From: ATX-6F1 sp943369485
GTDB taxonomy: Bacteria > Cyanobacteriota > Cyanobacteriia > PCC-6307 > Cyanobiaceae
Length of the DNA stretch: 49,327 nucleotides
Direction of reading: 5' to 3'
Assembly (NCBI GenBank): GCA_943369485.1
Contig: CALRNH020000018.1
Coordinates: 1-49,327 of the forward strand
Shown: positions 1 to 7,270 of the stretch, in pieces
Numbering within the stretch: position 1 is the stretch's first letter
Layout: each line of letters begins with the position of its first letter
Position numbers and translations under genes: made by a program
The notes under the pieces: model-generated
Seen by the model: only the letters and a program-made list of their open reading frames with translations
Told to the model about the DNA's origin: nothing
Databases searched by the model: none

Positions 1-243
1 TGCCGCAGGGGATGGCCCTTGGGGATTCGATCCTCAGTGGAGACGTAGGAGAACAGAGGACCGGTCCGCTCCTGCTGGCCGCGCATCCGCTCAGTGCCGT
101 TGGGCCATTCTCACGCGGCTTGGTTGGTTTTTCAGCAGCCTCCTAGGGCATGGTTTGGCCCCATTCCTTAGCCTGACCCGATGACGGGCGCCGACATCCG
201 CTGACAGCAACGCTTCGGCAACATCCGGCTGGCTCTTGCGCGG

Positions 244-600
244 TTGAAGCAAGCGGTGGAGCTCTCCCAGCAGGGCAGCCTCAGTGACCTGGAGCGTCAG
301 GGGTTGATCAAGGCGGTCGAGTTCACCCATGAACTCAGCTGGAAAACCCTCAAGGATTTCCTGGTCTCCCGTGGTGTCTCCGACCTGTTCGGCTCCCGCG
401 ACACCACGCGTGAAGCCTTTGCCCAGGGATTGATGAGTGATGGCGAAACCTGGATGGCGATGATCCGCCATCGCAACCTCAGCGCCCACACCTACGACGA
501 GGCGACGGTGATGGAGATTGTGGCGGCGGTGGTGACCACGTATCTCGCAGCCTTCGAGGAGCTGCAAGAAAGGCTCAACGCACAGGAGGCCCTGCCATGA
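244..600 (+). CDS. HEPN-like nucleotidyltransferase-associated protein (HI0074 type), 5' end disrupted
   Basis: This is the partner protein of a minimal nucleotidyltransferase, a small all-helical HEPN-superfamily member. The sequence has the family phrases FTHELSWKTLKDFL and RHRNLSAHTYDE; the latter contains the R-x4-H core of HEPN proteins. The open frame begins at a TTG (244). In the same frame an ATG at 181 starts a peptide that looks like the family N-terminus (DIR-stop-QQRFGN), but codon 202-204 is TGA where relatives usually have TGG (Trp). The gene is therefore either a recent nonsense allele or restarts downstream and lacks the first helix. It overlaps the next gene by ATGA, as expected for a toxin-antitoxin-like pair. 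I see no gene in positions 1-180. Family assignment is good; functionality is doubtful. Confidence 0.8.
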   Translation: MKQAVELSQQGSLSDLERQGLIKAVEFTHELSWKTLKDFLVSRGVSDLFGSRDTTREAFAQGLMSDGETWMAMIRHRNLSAHTYDEATVMEIVAAVVTTYLAAFEELQERLNAQEALP

Positions 601-932
601 CGGCCCAGGCCCCCACCACCCGCTACGGATTGCCCGTCGCCGCCGTGGCGAAGATCCAGCACACCCTCGCTGCCTTCCCCGCCATCGAGCAGGCCACCCT
701 CTACGGCTCCCGGGCTCTCGGGAGCCATCGCCCTGGCTCCGACATCGACCTCACCCTCTCCGGCGTCGACCTCGATTCGCGCAGCCTGGCCCGCCTCGAT
801 GCCGCCCTCGACGATCTGCTGCTGCCCTGGCGTTTCGACCTCTCGCTGCAGGCCTCGCTCCAATCCCCCGAACTGATCGATCACATCGAGCGCGTGGGGG
901 TGGTGTTCTACCGGCGTGGAGATCGGCCCTGA
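597..932 (+). CDS. Minimal nucleotidyltransferase (MNT/HI0073 type)
   Basis: This is a small nucleotidyltransferase of the DNA polymerase beta superfamily, 111 residues, normal for the family. The active-site signature GSRALGSHRPGSDIDL (about residues 37-52) carries the GS motif and the two metal-binding Asp residues of the D-x-D pair. The third acidic residue is probably the Asp in WRFDLSL. The start codon overlaps the stop of the HEPN-like gene (ATGA). In studied HEPN-MNT pairs the MNT protein adds nucleotides to the HEPN toxin and silences it. That role is inferred here from family and gene order. The partner gene has a damaged 5' end, so this MNT may be an orphan. Confidence 0.85.
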   Translation: MTAQAPTTRYGLPVAAVAKIQHTLAAFPAIEQATLYGSRALGSHRPGSDIDLTLSGVDLDSRSLARLDAALDDLLLPWRFDLSLQASLQSPELIDHIERVGVVFYRRGDRP

Positions 933-1186
933 GCAGCCTGAAGGGGTCGCGGGCGGTGCTCGGTTTTTCCTGAATCGGCTAGCCAGTTTTTCCTGCATCA
1001 GAAGCTCCGTTTGTTCAGCATTGGAATCCCGGCATCTGCTGCATGGGCAGCCGCCGCATGGTCTCCGGCTATCGGCGGGCGGATGGTGTTTCGGTGGTGC
1101 CGGTGGGGGCCTGAGGTTCCGGGAAGCCGACGGCAAGCTGCCCTGCCACGTGCCTACAATGTGATTACGTTGGCCCACGGGGAGCC

Positions 1187-1426
1187 GTGAGGACAAGGCT
1201 GATCAAAATTGGCAACTCCCGTGGCATCCGCCTGGCCAGGCCCCTGCTTGAGCAGGCCGGCTTGAGCGACGAGGTGGACATCACCGTGGGGCCCGGTGTT
1301 CTCACCATCAGGCCCGTGGTGTCTACGAGGGCAGGGTGGGCAGAGGCCGCCGCGGCCGTCGTGCCCAGTGGCCTGCTGGATGAACCCAGCGCCACCTGGT
1401 TCGATGAGGAGGAGTGGACGTGGTGA
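1187..1426 (+). CDS. mazE: MazE-like antitoxin (AbrB/SpoVT fold)
   Basis: This 79-residue protein has an N-terminal swapped-hairpin AbrB-type DNA-binding domain: the opening IKIGNSRGIRLARPLLEQAG and following VDITVGPGVLTIRP match MazE-type antitoxins. The acidic C-terminal tail (WFDEEEWTW) is the kind of segment that binds and blocks MazF. The start is GTG at 1187. A TACAAT hexamer at 1155-1160 could be the -10 box, but I see no clear -35. The stop codon overlaps the toxin start as GTGA. Such antitoxins usually repress their own operon together with the toxin. Symbol given by family and partner. Confidence 0.85.
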   Translation: MRTRLIKIGNSRGIRLARPLLEQAGLSDEVDITVGPGVLTIRPVVSTRAGWAEAAAAVVPSGLLDEPSATWFDEEEWTW

Positions 1427-1755
1427 CGGAGTTCAGCGTCTGCCGTGGGGATGTGTTCCTCGTGGCGTTGAACCCAACCCGTGGACAGGAGATTCGCAAG
1501 ACCCGACCCTGCGTGATCGTGTCACCCGATGAGCTCAATGCCCATCTCTCCACCTTCATCGTGGCGCCACTCACCACCGGAGGACATCCCTATCCGTTCC
1601 GTGTCGCCTGCTCCTTCCAGGGGAAGGCAGGCTTCATCGTTCCCGATCAGCTGCGCACCGTCGACCGAGAGCGCCTGGTGAAGCGGCTGGGGAGCCTCGA
1701 GCAGGAGGCACTGGATCAGGCGCTGGCTGTGTTGCAGGCGATGTTTGCGCCCTGA
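1423..1755 (+). CDS. mazF: MazF/PemK-type endoribonuclease toxin
   Basis: This is a single-domain MazF/PemK toxin that cuts single-stranded RNA at short sequence motifs. Recognisable features are RGDVFLVALNPTRGQEIRKTRPCVIVS near the N-terminus, read here as the SH3-like barrel with its conserved Arg and Pro-Thr/Gly loop, then IVAPLTT and the core FIVPDQLRTVDRERL. The start chosen is GTG at 1423 because it overlaps the antitoxin stop (GTGA); an in-frame GTG at 1414 would add three residues. Length is about 110 residues, typical. All usual conserved segments are present, so the pair is probably active. Confidence 0.9.
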   Translation: MTEFSVCRGDVFLVALNPTRGQEIRKTRPCVIVSPDELNAHLSTFIVAPLTTGGHPYPFRVACSFQGKAGFIVPDQLRTVDRERLVKRLGSLEQEALDQALAVLQAMFAP

Positions 1756-1790
1756 CCTGGTCCGAGCTGATCACCCACCACATCATCGCG

Positions 1791-1920
1791 ATGTTCACCA
1801 CCGTCGGCATCGATGTGGGCGGCACCCGCAAGGGTTCCACGCCGTCGCCCTCACCGGTGGCACCTACGCCGGCCAGTTGGCCACTGCTGATGGGCGGGAA
1901 CTCGCCCACTGGTGCCTCTC
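1791..1920 (+). pseudogene. DUF429 protein, N-terminal fragment with frameshift
   Basis: An ATG at 1791 opens a peptide reading MFTTVGIDVGGTRKG. Its continuation FHAVALTGGTYAGQLATADG is one frame away and starts near 1834. Joined, these match the N-terminus of DUF429 proteins, which begin with a G-(I/V)-D-V-G-G-x-R-K-G-F-H motif. Restoring one T in the run at about 1832-1836 would give one continuous frame. Similarity stops near 1920, where the convergent MOSC gene ends, so most of the gene (usually over 200 residues) is gone. It is a decayed remnant, not a functional CDS. Confidence 0.72.
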
Positions 1921-2758
1921 AGGCGCCATCGGCCTCCAGCCAGACGGGATCCCCCCGTTGCAGGGTGCCCCCACGGGCCACCGCCAGGCGCACGCCGGCG
2001 ATCACGTTGTTGTGACGGGCCGTGGTGCGCAGGATGCCCAGATCCTGGGGCAGGCCGGGCTGGGCCAGGGTCGTCATCACGCAGCGGCTGCAGGAGGACT
2101 CCACCTGGAGACGTACCGCTGCACCGATCGCCAGGGTGGCCCCCACCCAGGCCTCCTCAAGGAAGAACGCACCTGTGGTGCTGGGCGCGATCACGAGGTT
2201 GGGGCGAAAGCGGCGCACGTCGTAGACGCCTTCCGGGTGCAATTCCTGGAGCCTGGCCAGGGTGGCCGTCGTGATCGCATGCAGGCTGCAGGCATCGAAG
2301 AAGGTGCCGGCGGGCAGGGTGATGCCGGTGACCTCCTCCTGGTGGGCGGTGCCTTCCACCGTGGGCCAGTAGTGCTCGATGCTGGCCGCCTCCGGGGGGG
2401 CGGAGATCAGCGTCACCTCGCGTCCCAGGGCGGCGGAGAGGCGTTGATTGGTTTCGGGGTTGTCGCTGTGGAGGGTGAGTCCTTCAGGTGTGCGGATCGC
2501 CACGGGGGCTGGGGGTCCATGGGTTTCAGGGGGGCTGAGATACGTGGCCTGGAACTCCAGCAACGGTGCCCAGGGCCGAGGGTTCTTGGCACTGGCCACC
2601 TTGCCGCTGCGGGCATCCAGCAGGGCATAGGCCCGATCGCCATTCAGGCCCCGTTCGTTCACCGCTGAAACCTCCACCTCATGGCCGCCCATCGACTTGA
2701 CCGGGTAGCGCCAGAGCGCGGCCACTGTGCCCACCCATTCCCTGGCCATGGGATTCAT
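1919..2758 (-). CDS. MOSC domain-containing protein
   Basis: This 279-residue protein has an N-terminal MOSC-associated beta-barrel domain (VAALWRYPVKSMGG, then GDRAYALLD and the SAKNPRPW segment) followed by a C-terminal MOSC domain. MOSC domains occur in molybdenum cofactor sulfurase C-termini and in Mo enzymes that reduce N-hydroxylated compounds. The conserved Cys that would ligate Mo lies in SSCSRCVMTT (about residues 220-227), followed by the family-typical ILRTTARHNNVIAGV. The ATG at 2758 directly follows the stop of the DUF2207 gene, so the two are probably co-transcribed. Substrate unknown. Confidence 0.87.
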   Translation of the reverse strand: MNPMAREWVGTVAALWRYPVKSMGGHEVEVSAVNERGLNGDRAYALLDARSGKVASAKNPRPWAPLLEFQATYLSPPETHGPPAPVAIRTPEGLTLHSDNPETNQRLSAALGREVTLISAPPEAASIEHYWPTVEGTAHQEEVTGITLPAGTFFDACSLHAITTATLARLQELHPEGVYDVRRFRPNLVIAPSTTGAFFLEEAWVGATLAIGAAVRLQVESSCSRCVMTTLAQPGLPQDLGILRTTARHNNVIAGVRLAVARGGTLQRGDPVWLEADGA

Positions 2759-4558
2759 TCAGAAACCACCGCCACCGCCGCCACCATCGCCGCCACCGGA
2801 GCTGCCCCCGCCCGAGCTGCCACTGGAGCTGCTGGAGCTGCTCGGCGATGAGGACATCGCGGCACTGGTGGTGCTGCAGCAGTCATCGAGGCTGGAGCCG
2901 AAGCCGTTGATGTCGAAGCCGTCGCCGCTGCCCACGTACCAACTTGGCGGTGCCTGCACGATGCCCGCGAAGGCGGCGGCCCATTGGCTGGTCAGCCCCG
3001 CCACCATCGCGTAGGGCAGGAAGCGCTCGAACAGTTCCGGTGTCAGGATCACCTTCTTGAAGCGGGGCGCCTCCACCCGGCGCAGGAACTCCTGGAATCC
3101 CAGGGTCTGGCGAAGCACCTCAACCCCCCTCAGGGTCCGGCTCGGCATGATCCAGGCGAAGACGATGATCACCAGCAACGTGGCCCCGAGGCTCAGGGCG
3201 GCGAGCAGTGGATCGGCCGCCCCCTGCAGTTGGGCGATGTCGTGGGGTAGCAGCAGCAGCGACAGCACCGCCAACACCCCCGCCCCGATAAGCCCGCCGG
3301 CGAAGGTGAGACCACGCACCGTTTCTGGCCAACGGCGGTAGAACCCCTTGGCCAACACCGCCTGCTGCACCAGTTTTTCAAAGCCCGGAACGTGCACGTA
3401 AAAAGAGTCGCGCAGGTCGTCGGTGTCGACGCTGGTGCCGATCTCTCGCGACGGGAAAAGGTGCTCGATCAGGTAGGCCTCGTGGGGGGCCAAGAGCTTC
3501 CATTGCTTGGTGGACGTGAGAAGCGTGAACAGGTAATGCTTCGTGAGCGGCAAGAACGCCAGCTTGTGCTGCTGCTGCTCGATCCGCAGGTGCCCCTTCA
3601 CCGCCAGATCCACCAGCGTCGCCCCCAGGGCCGATGCGCTCACCTGCTGCTCCACCAGGCTGCCCAGCACCGCCGCCGGCAGGCCCTCCGGGGGTTCGTA
3701 GGCCACCGGCACCGAGCCCAGGGCCGGATCCCGTCCGATGGTCCACCAGATCCGGCCGAGCACCAGGGCGCTCAGCAGCGGCAGCAGCAGCGCCAGTCGC
3801 CCCTGCCACCACCCGATCAACTGGGCCAGGGCCGAGGGCGCCGGCACCAGCCCCTTGGCAAAGCCCACCGCCAGGGTCAGCCCCTCACCGGGTTCCAGTC
3901 GCCGGGTGGTGGCGCTCGAGACCTCGTTGTCGCCGATCGTCAGGCTGGCGTTGTGTTCCTTTGCGCCGCGGGGTCCGGTGTAGATCGAGGCGTGCAGCTG
4001 GGCGACGGCCGGCGGCAGCAGCACCTGGGCTGAGGCCCGCTCGATCGGCACCTCCCAGTCGTTGCCGGTCACGTTCCAATTGAACTCGTCATGGTCGGGG
4101 TAGAAGCGCAGACCGCGCTTGAGCCGGTAGGTGATCACGGCCGTACGGCTCGCGTTCTCGGCGCCAGGGATGAAGATCTTCAGCTTCAGGTCTCGGCCTG
4201 GGTAGCTGCGCTCGGTGCGGTAGGGCGTGCCGTCGGGGTCGGTGATCGAGATCACTTGCAGCCCAAGAGGTTCGAGCCCCGCGGGGCGCTTGGCCAGCAG
4301 CGGGATCTGGCGCACCAGCCCATTCCAGGAGCCATCGAAGCGGGCCGTGAGCGTTTCGCGCACCTGCACGGCACCACTGCGCTCCACCACCGCCTGCATC
4401 TGGAAGTCGGTGAGCCGCAGTTGCCGTTCGCTGGCGCGGGCCCCAGAGCTGCCGCCCCAGGGAGCCAGCAGGAGCAGGCTGAGCGCCAGGCCCAGGAAGC
4501 TGGCCAGCCGCCAGGTCCAGCGCTGCCGCCTCCGGGCCTCCGGCACGCCCTCAGCCAT
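2759..4558 (-). CDS. DUF2207 domain-containing membrane protein
   Basis: This 599-residue membrane protein belongs to the DUF2207 family. An N-terminal signal/anchor (about residues 17-35) precedes an extracytoplasmic DUF2207 domain with family phrases such as GSWNGLVRQIPLL, ITYRLKRGLRFYPDHDEFNWNVTGNDWEVPI and GFAKGLVPAP. One hydrophobic helix follows near residue 240 and a strong hydrophobic pair near 415-470. The C-terminus ends in a Ser run and a Gly-rich tail, common in this family. The start overlaps the end of the lemA gene by eight bases, and LemA plus DUF2207 is a recurrent gene pair. Function is unknown; a cell-envelope role is likely. Confidence 0.88.
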   Translation of the reverse strand: MAEGVPEARRRQRWTWRLASFLGLALSLLLLAPWGGSSGARASERQLRLTDFQMQAVVERSGAVQVRETLTARFDGSWNGLVRQIPLLAKRPAGLEPLGLQVISITDPDGTPYRTERSYPGRDLKLKIFIPGAENASRTAVITYRLKRGLRFYPDHDEFNWNVTGNDWEVPIERASAQVLLPPAVAQLHASIYTGPRGAKEHNASLTIGDNEVSSATTRRLEPGEGLTLAVGFAKGLVPAPSALAQLIGWWQGRLALLLPLLSALVLGRIWWTIGRDPALGSVPVAYEPPEGLPAAVLGSLVEQQVSASALGATLVDLAVKGHLRIEQQQHKLAFLPLTKHYLFTLLTSTKQWKLLAPHEAYLIEHLFPSREIGTSVDTDDLRDSFYVHVPGFEKLVQQAVLAKGFYRRWPETVRGLTFAGGLIGAGVLAVLSLLLLPHDIAQLQGAADPLLAALSLGATLLVIIVFAWIMPSRTLRGVEVLRQTLGFQEFLRRVEAPRFKKVILTPELFERFLPYAMVAGLTSQWAAAFAGIVQAPPSWYVGSGDGFDINGFGSSLDDCCSTTSAAMSSSPSSSSSSSGSSGGGSSGGGDGGGGGGGF

Positions 4559-5105
4559 AGAAGCGGACCGCGGGAACAGTGGCCTCGGCGCGATCCTCCA
4601 GCTCGAAGAAGGGCCGCGAGCGGACGCCGAACTGGCTCGCCACCAGGTTGGAGGGGAACTGGACGATGGCCGTGTTGAGATCCCGCACCACGGCGTTGTA
4701 GTAGCGGCGGGCTCCCTGGAGGCTCTCCTCGATCTGAGCGAGATTGGCCTGCAGGGTCTGGAAGCTCTCCACCGCCCGCAGGGCCGGGTAGGCCTCCGCC
4801 AGGGCGAACAGCTGGCCGAGGGAGGCCCCCAGGGTCTGCTCCGCCTGCTGCTGCTCCCGGGGTCCCCGGGCGGCCACGGCGGCGTTGCGGGCTTCGATCA
4901 CGGCGCGGAAGCTTTCCTTCTCGTGGCTGGCATAGCCCCGCACCGTCTCCACCAGGTTGGGGATCAGGTCGTGGCGCCGCTTGAGCTGCACGTCGATGTC
5001 GGCCCAGGCGTTGTCGGCCTGCACATTCAGCTGGGCCAGGCGGTTGTAGAGAACGATCAGCCCCAGGACCAGGGCGGCCACCAGGGCCAGCAGTAGCAGG
5101 GCCAT
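4551..5105 (-). CDS. lemA: LemA family protein
   Basis: This is a LemA protein of about 184 residues. It has one N-terminal transmembrane helix (LLLLALVAALVLGLIVLYN) followed by a long helical region with family motifs: QLNVQADNAWADIDVQLKRRHDLIPNLV and later FQTLQANLAQIEESLQGARRYYN. The C-terminus ends in FELEDRAEATVPAVRF, as is typical. The start chosen is ATG 5105, which is immediately before the membrane helix and has GGAG just upstream; a longer in-frame version from 5156 would add an unlikely Pro-rich leader. It lies between the coq4-like and DUF2207 genes, all minus strand. Molecular function is not established for the family. Confidence 0.9.
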   Translation of the reverse strand: MALLLLALVAALVLGLIVLYNRLAQLNVQADNAWADIDVQLKRRHDLIPNLVETVRGYASHEKESFRAVIEARNAAVAARGPREQQQAEQTLGASLGQLFALAEAYPALRAVESFQTLQANLAQIEESLQGARRYYNAVVRDLNTAIVQFPSNLVASQFGVRSRPFFELEDRAEATVPAVRFYG

Positions 5106-5130
5106 CGCTCCAGGGGCAGATGGTTGGAGC

Positions 5131-5811
5131 CTAGGGGTGCAGTCCGTAGGGGGCATCGTCTGCCGCCAGGGTCACCCCCAGCCGCTCCCGCCACACCGCC
5201 ACCGGCACCTCCCAGCCCTCCTCCCAGCGGGCGGTGGCGAACGGACGGGCGGTGAAGCCGATCGTGGTGCCGTGGCTGATGGCATGGCTGAGGGTTTCGT
5301 AGCTTTCCAGCCGCAGCCGGAAGGCGGCGATCTGGGCCGCGTGGGTGAGGCTCACGTAGGCGGGAAAGCCGATCTGGGTGGCGGTGATCGCCAGGACGCC
5401 GTTCTCCCCGGCGGTGGAGGTGCCGAAGCCGCTGACCACATGGTGGAGGTCGTGGGTGGTGGCGATCCGCTGGGTGAGCCAGCGGCCCTCGGTGTCGATG
5501 GGCCGGGGGCGGAAGAACTCGGGGTCGTAGTTGAGCCCGCGGATCAGGGCGGCGTAGGTGTGGCCGAGACTCCCCTGATGCAGGGCCGAGAGCGGCTCCA
5601 GATCCGGCTGCAACGGCGGGTAGCGTTCGTCCATCATCTCCGCTCCGCCCGGCAGCGCCCGGAAGCGGGCGATGCAGGTCTCCATCTGAGGGGTGTCCAG
5701 GAAGCTGTCCACCAGATCGGCGATCTTGGCCAGATCCCCCTGGCTGCGCCCTACGGCGATCAGATGTCGCGCCTGAGCCAGGGCCTGCAGGGAGTGCTGG
5801 AAACGGGACAT
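5131..5811 (-). CDS. Coq4-like protein
   Basis: This 226-residue protein is a homologue of COQ4, needed for ubiquinone biosynthesis in mitochondria and some proteobacteria. The diagnostic metal-binding motif H-D-x-x-H-x11-E is intact: H120, D121, H124 and E136. Other family features are LGHTYAALIRGLNYDPEFF before the motif and LSHAISHGTTIGF after it. Cyanobacteria make plastoquinone and phylloquinone rather than ubiquinone, so the substrate must differ or the role be structural; that is inference. The gene leads a minus-strand series with lemA 25 bases downstream. Confidence 0.85.
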   Translation of the reverse strand: MSRFQHSLQALAQARHLIAVGRSQGDLAKIADLVDSFLDTPQMETCIARFRALPGGAEMMDERYPPLQPDLEPLSALHQGSLGHTYAALIRGLNYDPEFFRPRPIDTEGRWLTQRIATTHDLHHVVSGFGTSTAGENGVLAITATQIGFPAYVSLTHAAQIAAFRLRLESYETLSHAISHGTTIGFTARPFATARWEEGWEVPVAVWRERLGVTLAADDAPYGLHP

Positions 5812-5948
5812 CGTGGCTGCTGCGCTGGGGGGAACCTAGGAGCGGCTGAGGGGGCCGCTCCCGTAGGAGCCGGAGCCCAGGCCACCCAGCGCAGGAGCCA
5901 TCGTTGCGTGGAGGCTCGACGTCAGCCGCTCGACCTTCCCAAGCCGCT

Positions 5949-7067
5949 TCAACCCCCTGGCCCGACGGATTGCCCCAACCAGTGGGCCTCCTCCAGCGCC
6001 GCGGGGTAGAGGCGCTCCAGGGCCTCCGCTGAGGCCCCGCCCGTGCGCAGTAGGGCCCGGTACTGGCTCAGGGCCGAGGTGGGGCGGAACAGCAGGCCCG
6101 CCGCCAAGGCCAGGCCGCAGCCCATCAGGTAATCGATCCAGCGGTGGGGGATGTACCAGGCCACCAGGGGGCCATAGCCGACGAAGGCCACGCCACTGGA
6201 AATCAGCGCCGTGCGCAGGACCTCCTGCCTGTTGATGGCCACCATCAGTGACGCCGTCCCGCCCATCACCAGGCCGGTGCTGACCTCATTGAGGCCGATC
6301 GTGTTGAAGACCAGCAGGGGCATCAGGATGCCGGCCGTGACGCCCACCATTCGATCCCGCACCCGGCCCAGGGTGGCCCCGAGGCTGTCGTTGAGCAGCA
6401 GCACGACCCCGAAGTAGAGGTACTTGGGTTCAACGGCTCCGAGACCTTCGCCGATGGGCAGCGCCAGGGCCGCGAACACCAGCTTGCGCCAGAAAAAGGC
6501 AGAACCGAGGCCAGAGCGCAGGCGCTGGGTCAGGGGCGGATCCACGGCCGTCGACTGTGTTGTTGGTTCCGCTTCCGGCGGCAGGTTCGCTGGGGTGAAG
6601 GCGATCTGGGTGAGGCTGCCGACGGCCAGTCCCAGGAGAATCGCAGCCAGTTGGTGGCCCACACTCGTCCAGCTGCTGGTGGCACTGAGCAACGGCAGCA
6701 CGCCTGTGATGGCGAGCACGTTGGCCAGGGGACGCAGTTTGCCGGGCAGCAGCAGCATCAGAAACTGCATCATGGCCGCGACAAGCCCGAACACGAACAC
6801 CGTTGGCGCCCCTGCGAAGGCCTCCCCAGTCAGCTGGCCGATGGCCATGGTCAGACCAATCATCACCACCAGCACGGGATAGATCGGCAGGGGCCAGCGG
6901 CTGAAATCCGGCCGCACCACCAGGGCGGCGACGATCACCCCATAGGCGGCTTCGCCGCTGGCCAGGCCCAGGCCCGCGGTGATGGCGGCGGTGAAGGCCG
7001 TGGCCAGGCCGATCACCAGCGCCGCACGCAACCCCCGGGACCGGGCCGGGGGCGCTAGGGCGGTCAT
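5949..7067 (-). CDS. FUSC-type permease (aromatic acid exporter-like)
   Basis: This 372-residue integral membrane protein has two blocks of hydrophobic helices separated by a soluble linker (about residues 170-200). That is the fusaric acid resistance/aromatic acid exporter layout, though single-copy and shorter than E. coli AaeB. The segment AAYGVIVAALVVRPDFSRW after the first helix and LVMGGTASLMVAINRQEVLRT in the second block are typical. The start chosen is ATG 7067, which overlaps the stop of the upstream small gene (ATGA); a longer version from 7193 would begin inside that gene. With the HlyD adaptor upstream and the TolC divergent, it is probably the inner-membrane pump of a tripartite efflux system. 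Cargo unknown. Confidence 0.8.
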   Translation of the reverse strand: MTALAPPARSRGLRAALVIGLATAFTAAITAGLGLASGEAAYGVIVAALVVRPDFSRWPLPIYPVLVVMIGLTMAIGQLTGEAFAGAPTVFVFGLVAAMMQFLMLLLPGKLRPLANVLAITGVLPLLSATSSWTSVGHQLAAILLGLAVGSLTQIAFTPANLPPEAEPTTQSTAVDPPLTQRLRSGLGSAFFWRKLVFAALALPIGEGLGAVEPKYLYFGVVLLLNDSLGATLGRVRDRMVGVTAGILMPLLVFNTIGLNEVSTGLVMGGTASLMVAINRQEVLRTALISSGVAFVGYGPLVAWYIPHRWIDYLMGCGLALAAGLLFRPTSALSQYRALLRTGGASAEALERLYPAALEEAHWLGQSVGPGG

Positions 7068-7270
7068 CGGCGGCGGCCACCGAGGGCTTGCACCCAGCCC
7101 ACCAGCAGCACCACCACCAGCAACGCCACCCAGAACCACAACCGCGGGGGGCTGCTGGCGGCGGCCAGGGCCAACAGCAGCAGGGCCAGCCATGGGGCCG
7201 GGGCCGCCCAGGGCGCCAGCCAGGGGCCCAGCGCCCCGCGGATCGGATGGCGTTGGCGTGCTTGGTTCAA
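7064..7270 (-). CDS. Small two-helix membrane protein in efflux operon
   Basis: This 68-residue protein has two hydrophobic helices (about residues 26-39 and 44-60) and a basic C-terminus (GGRRR). It starts with TTG at 7270, overlapping the HlyD stop (TTGA), with a G-rich Shine-Dalgarno-like run about seven bases upstream. Its stop overlaps the FUSC start (ATGA). In enterobacteria the aaeXAB operon has a small two-helix protein (AaeX, DUF1656) in the same position, so this may be its counterpart. I cannot see clear sequence identity to AaeX, so this rests on size, topology and position. Confidence 0.72.
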   Translation of the reverse strand: MNQARQRHPIRGALGPWLAPWAAPAPWLALLLLALAAASSPPRLWFWVALLVVVLLVGWVQALGGRRR

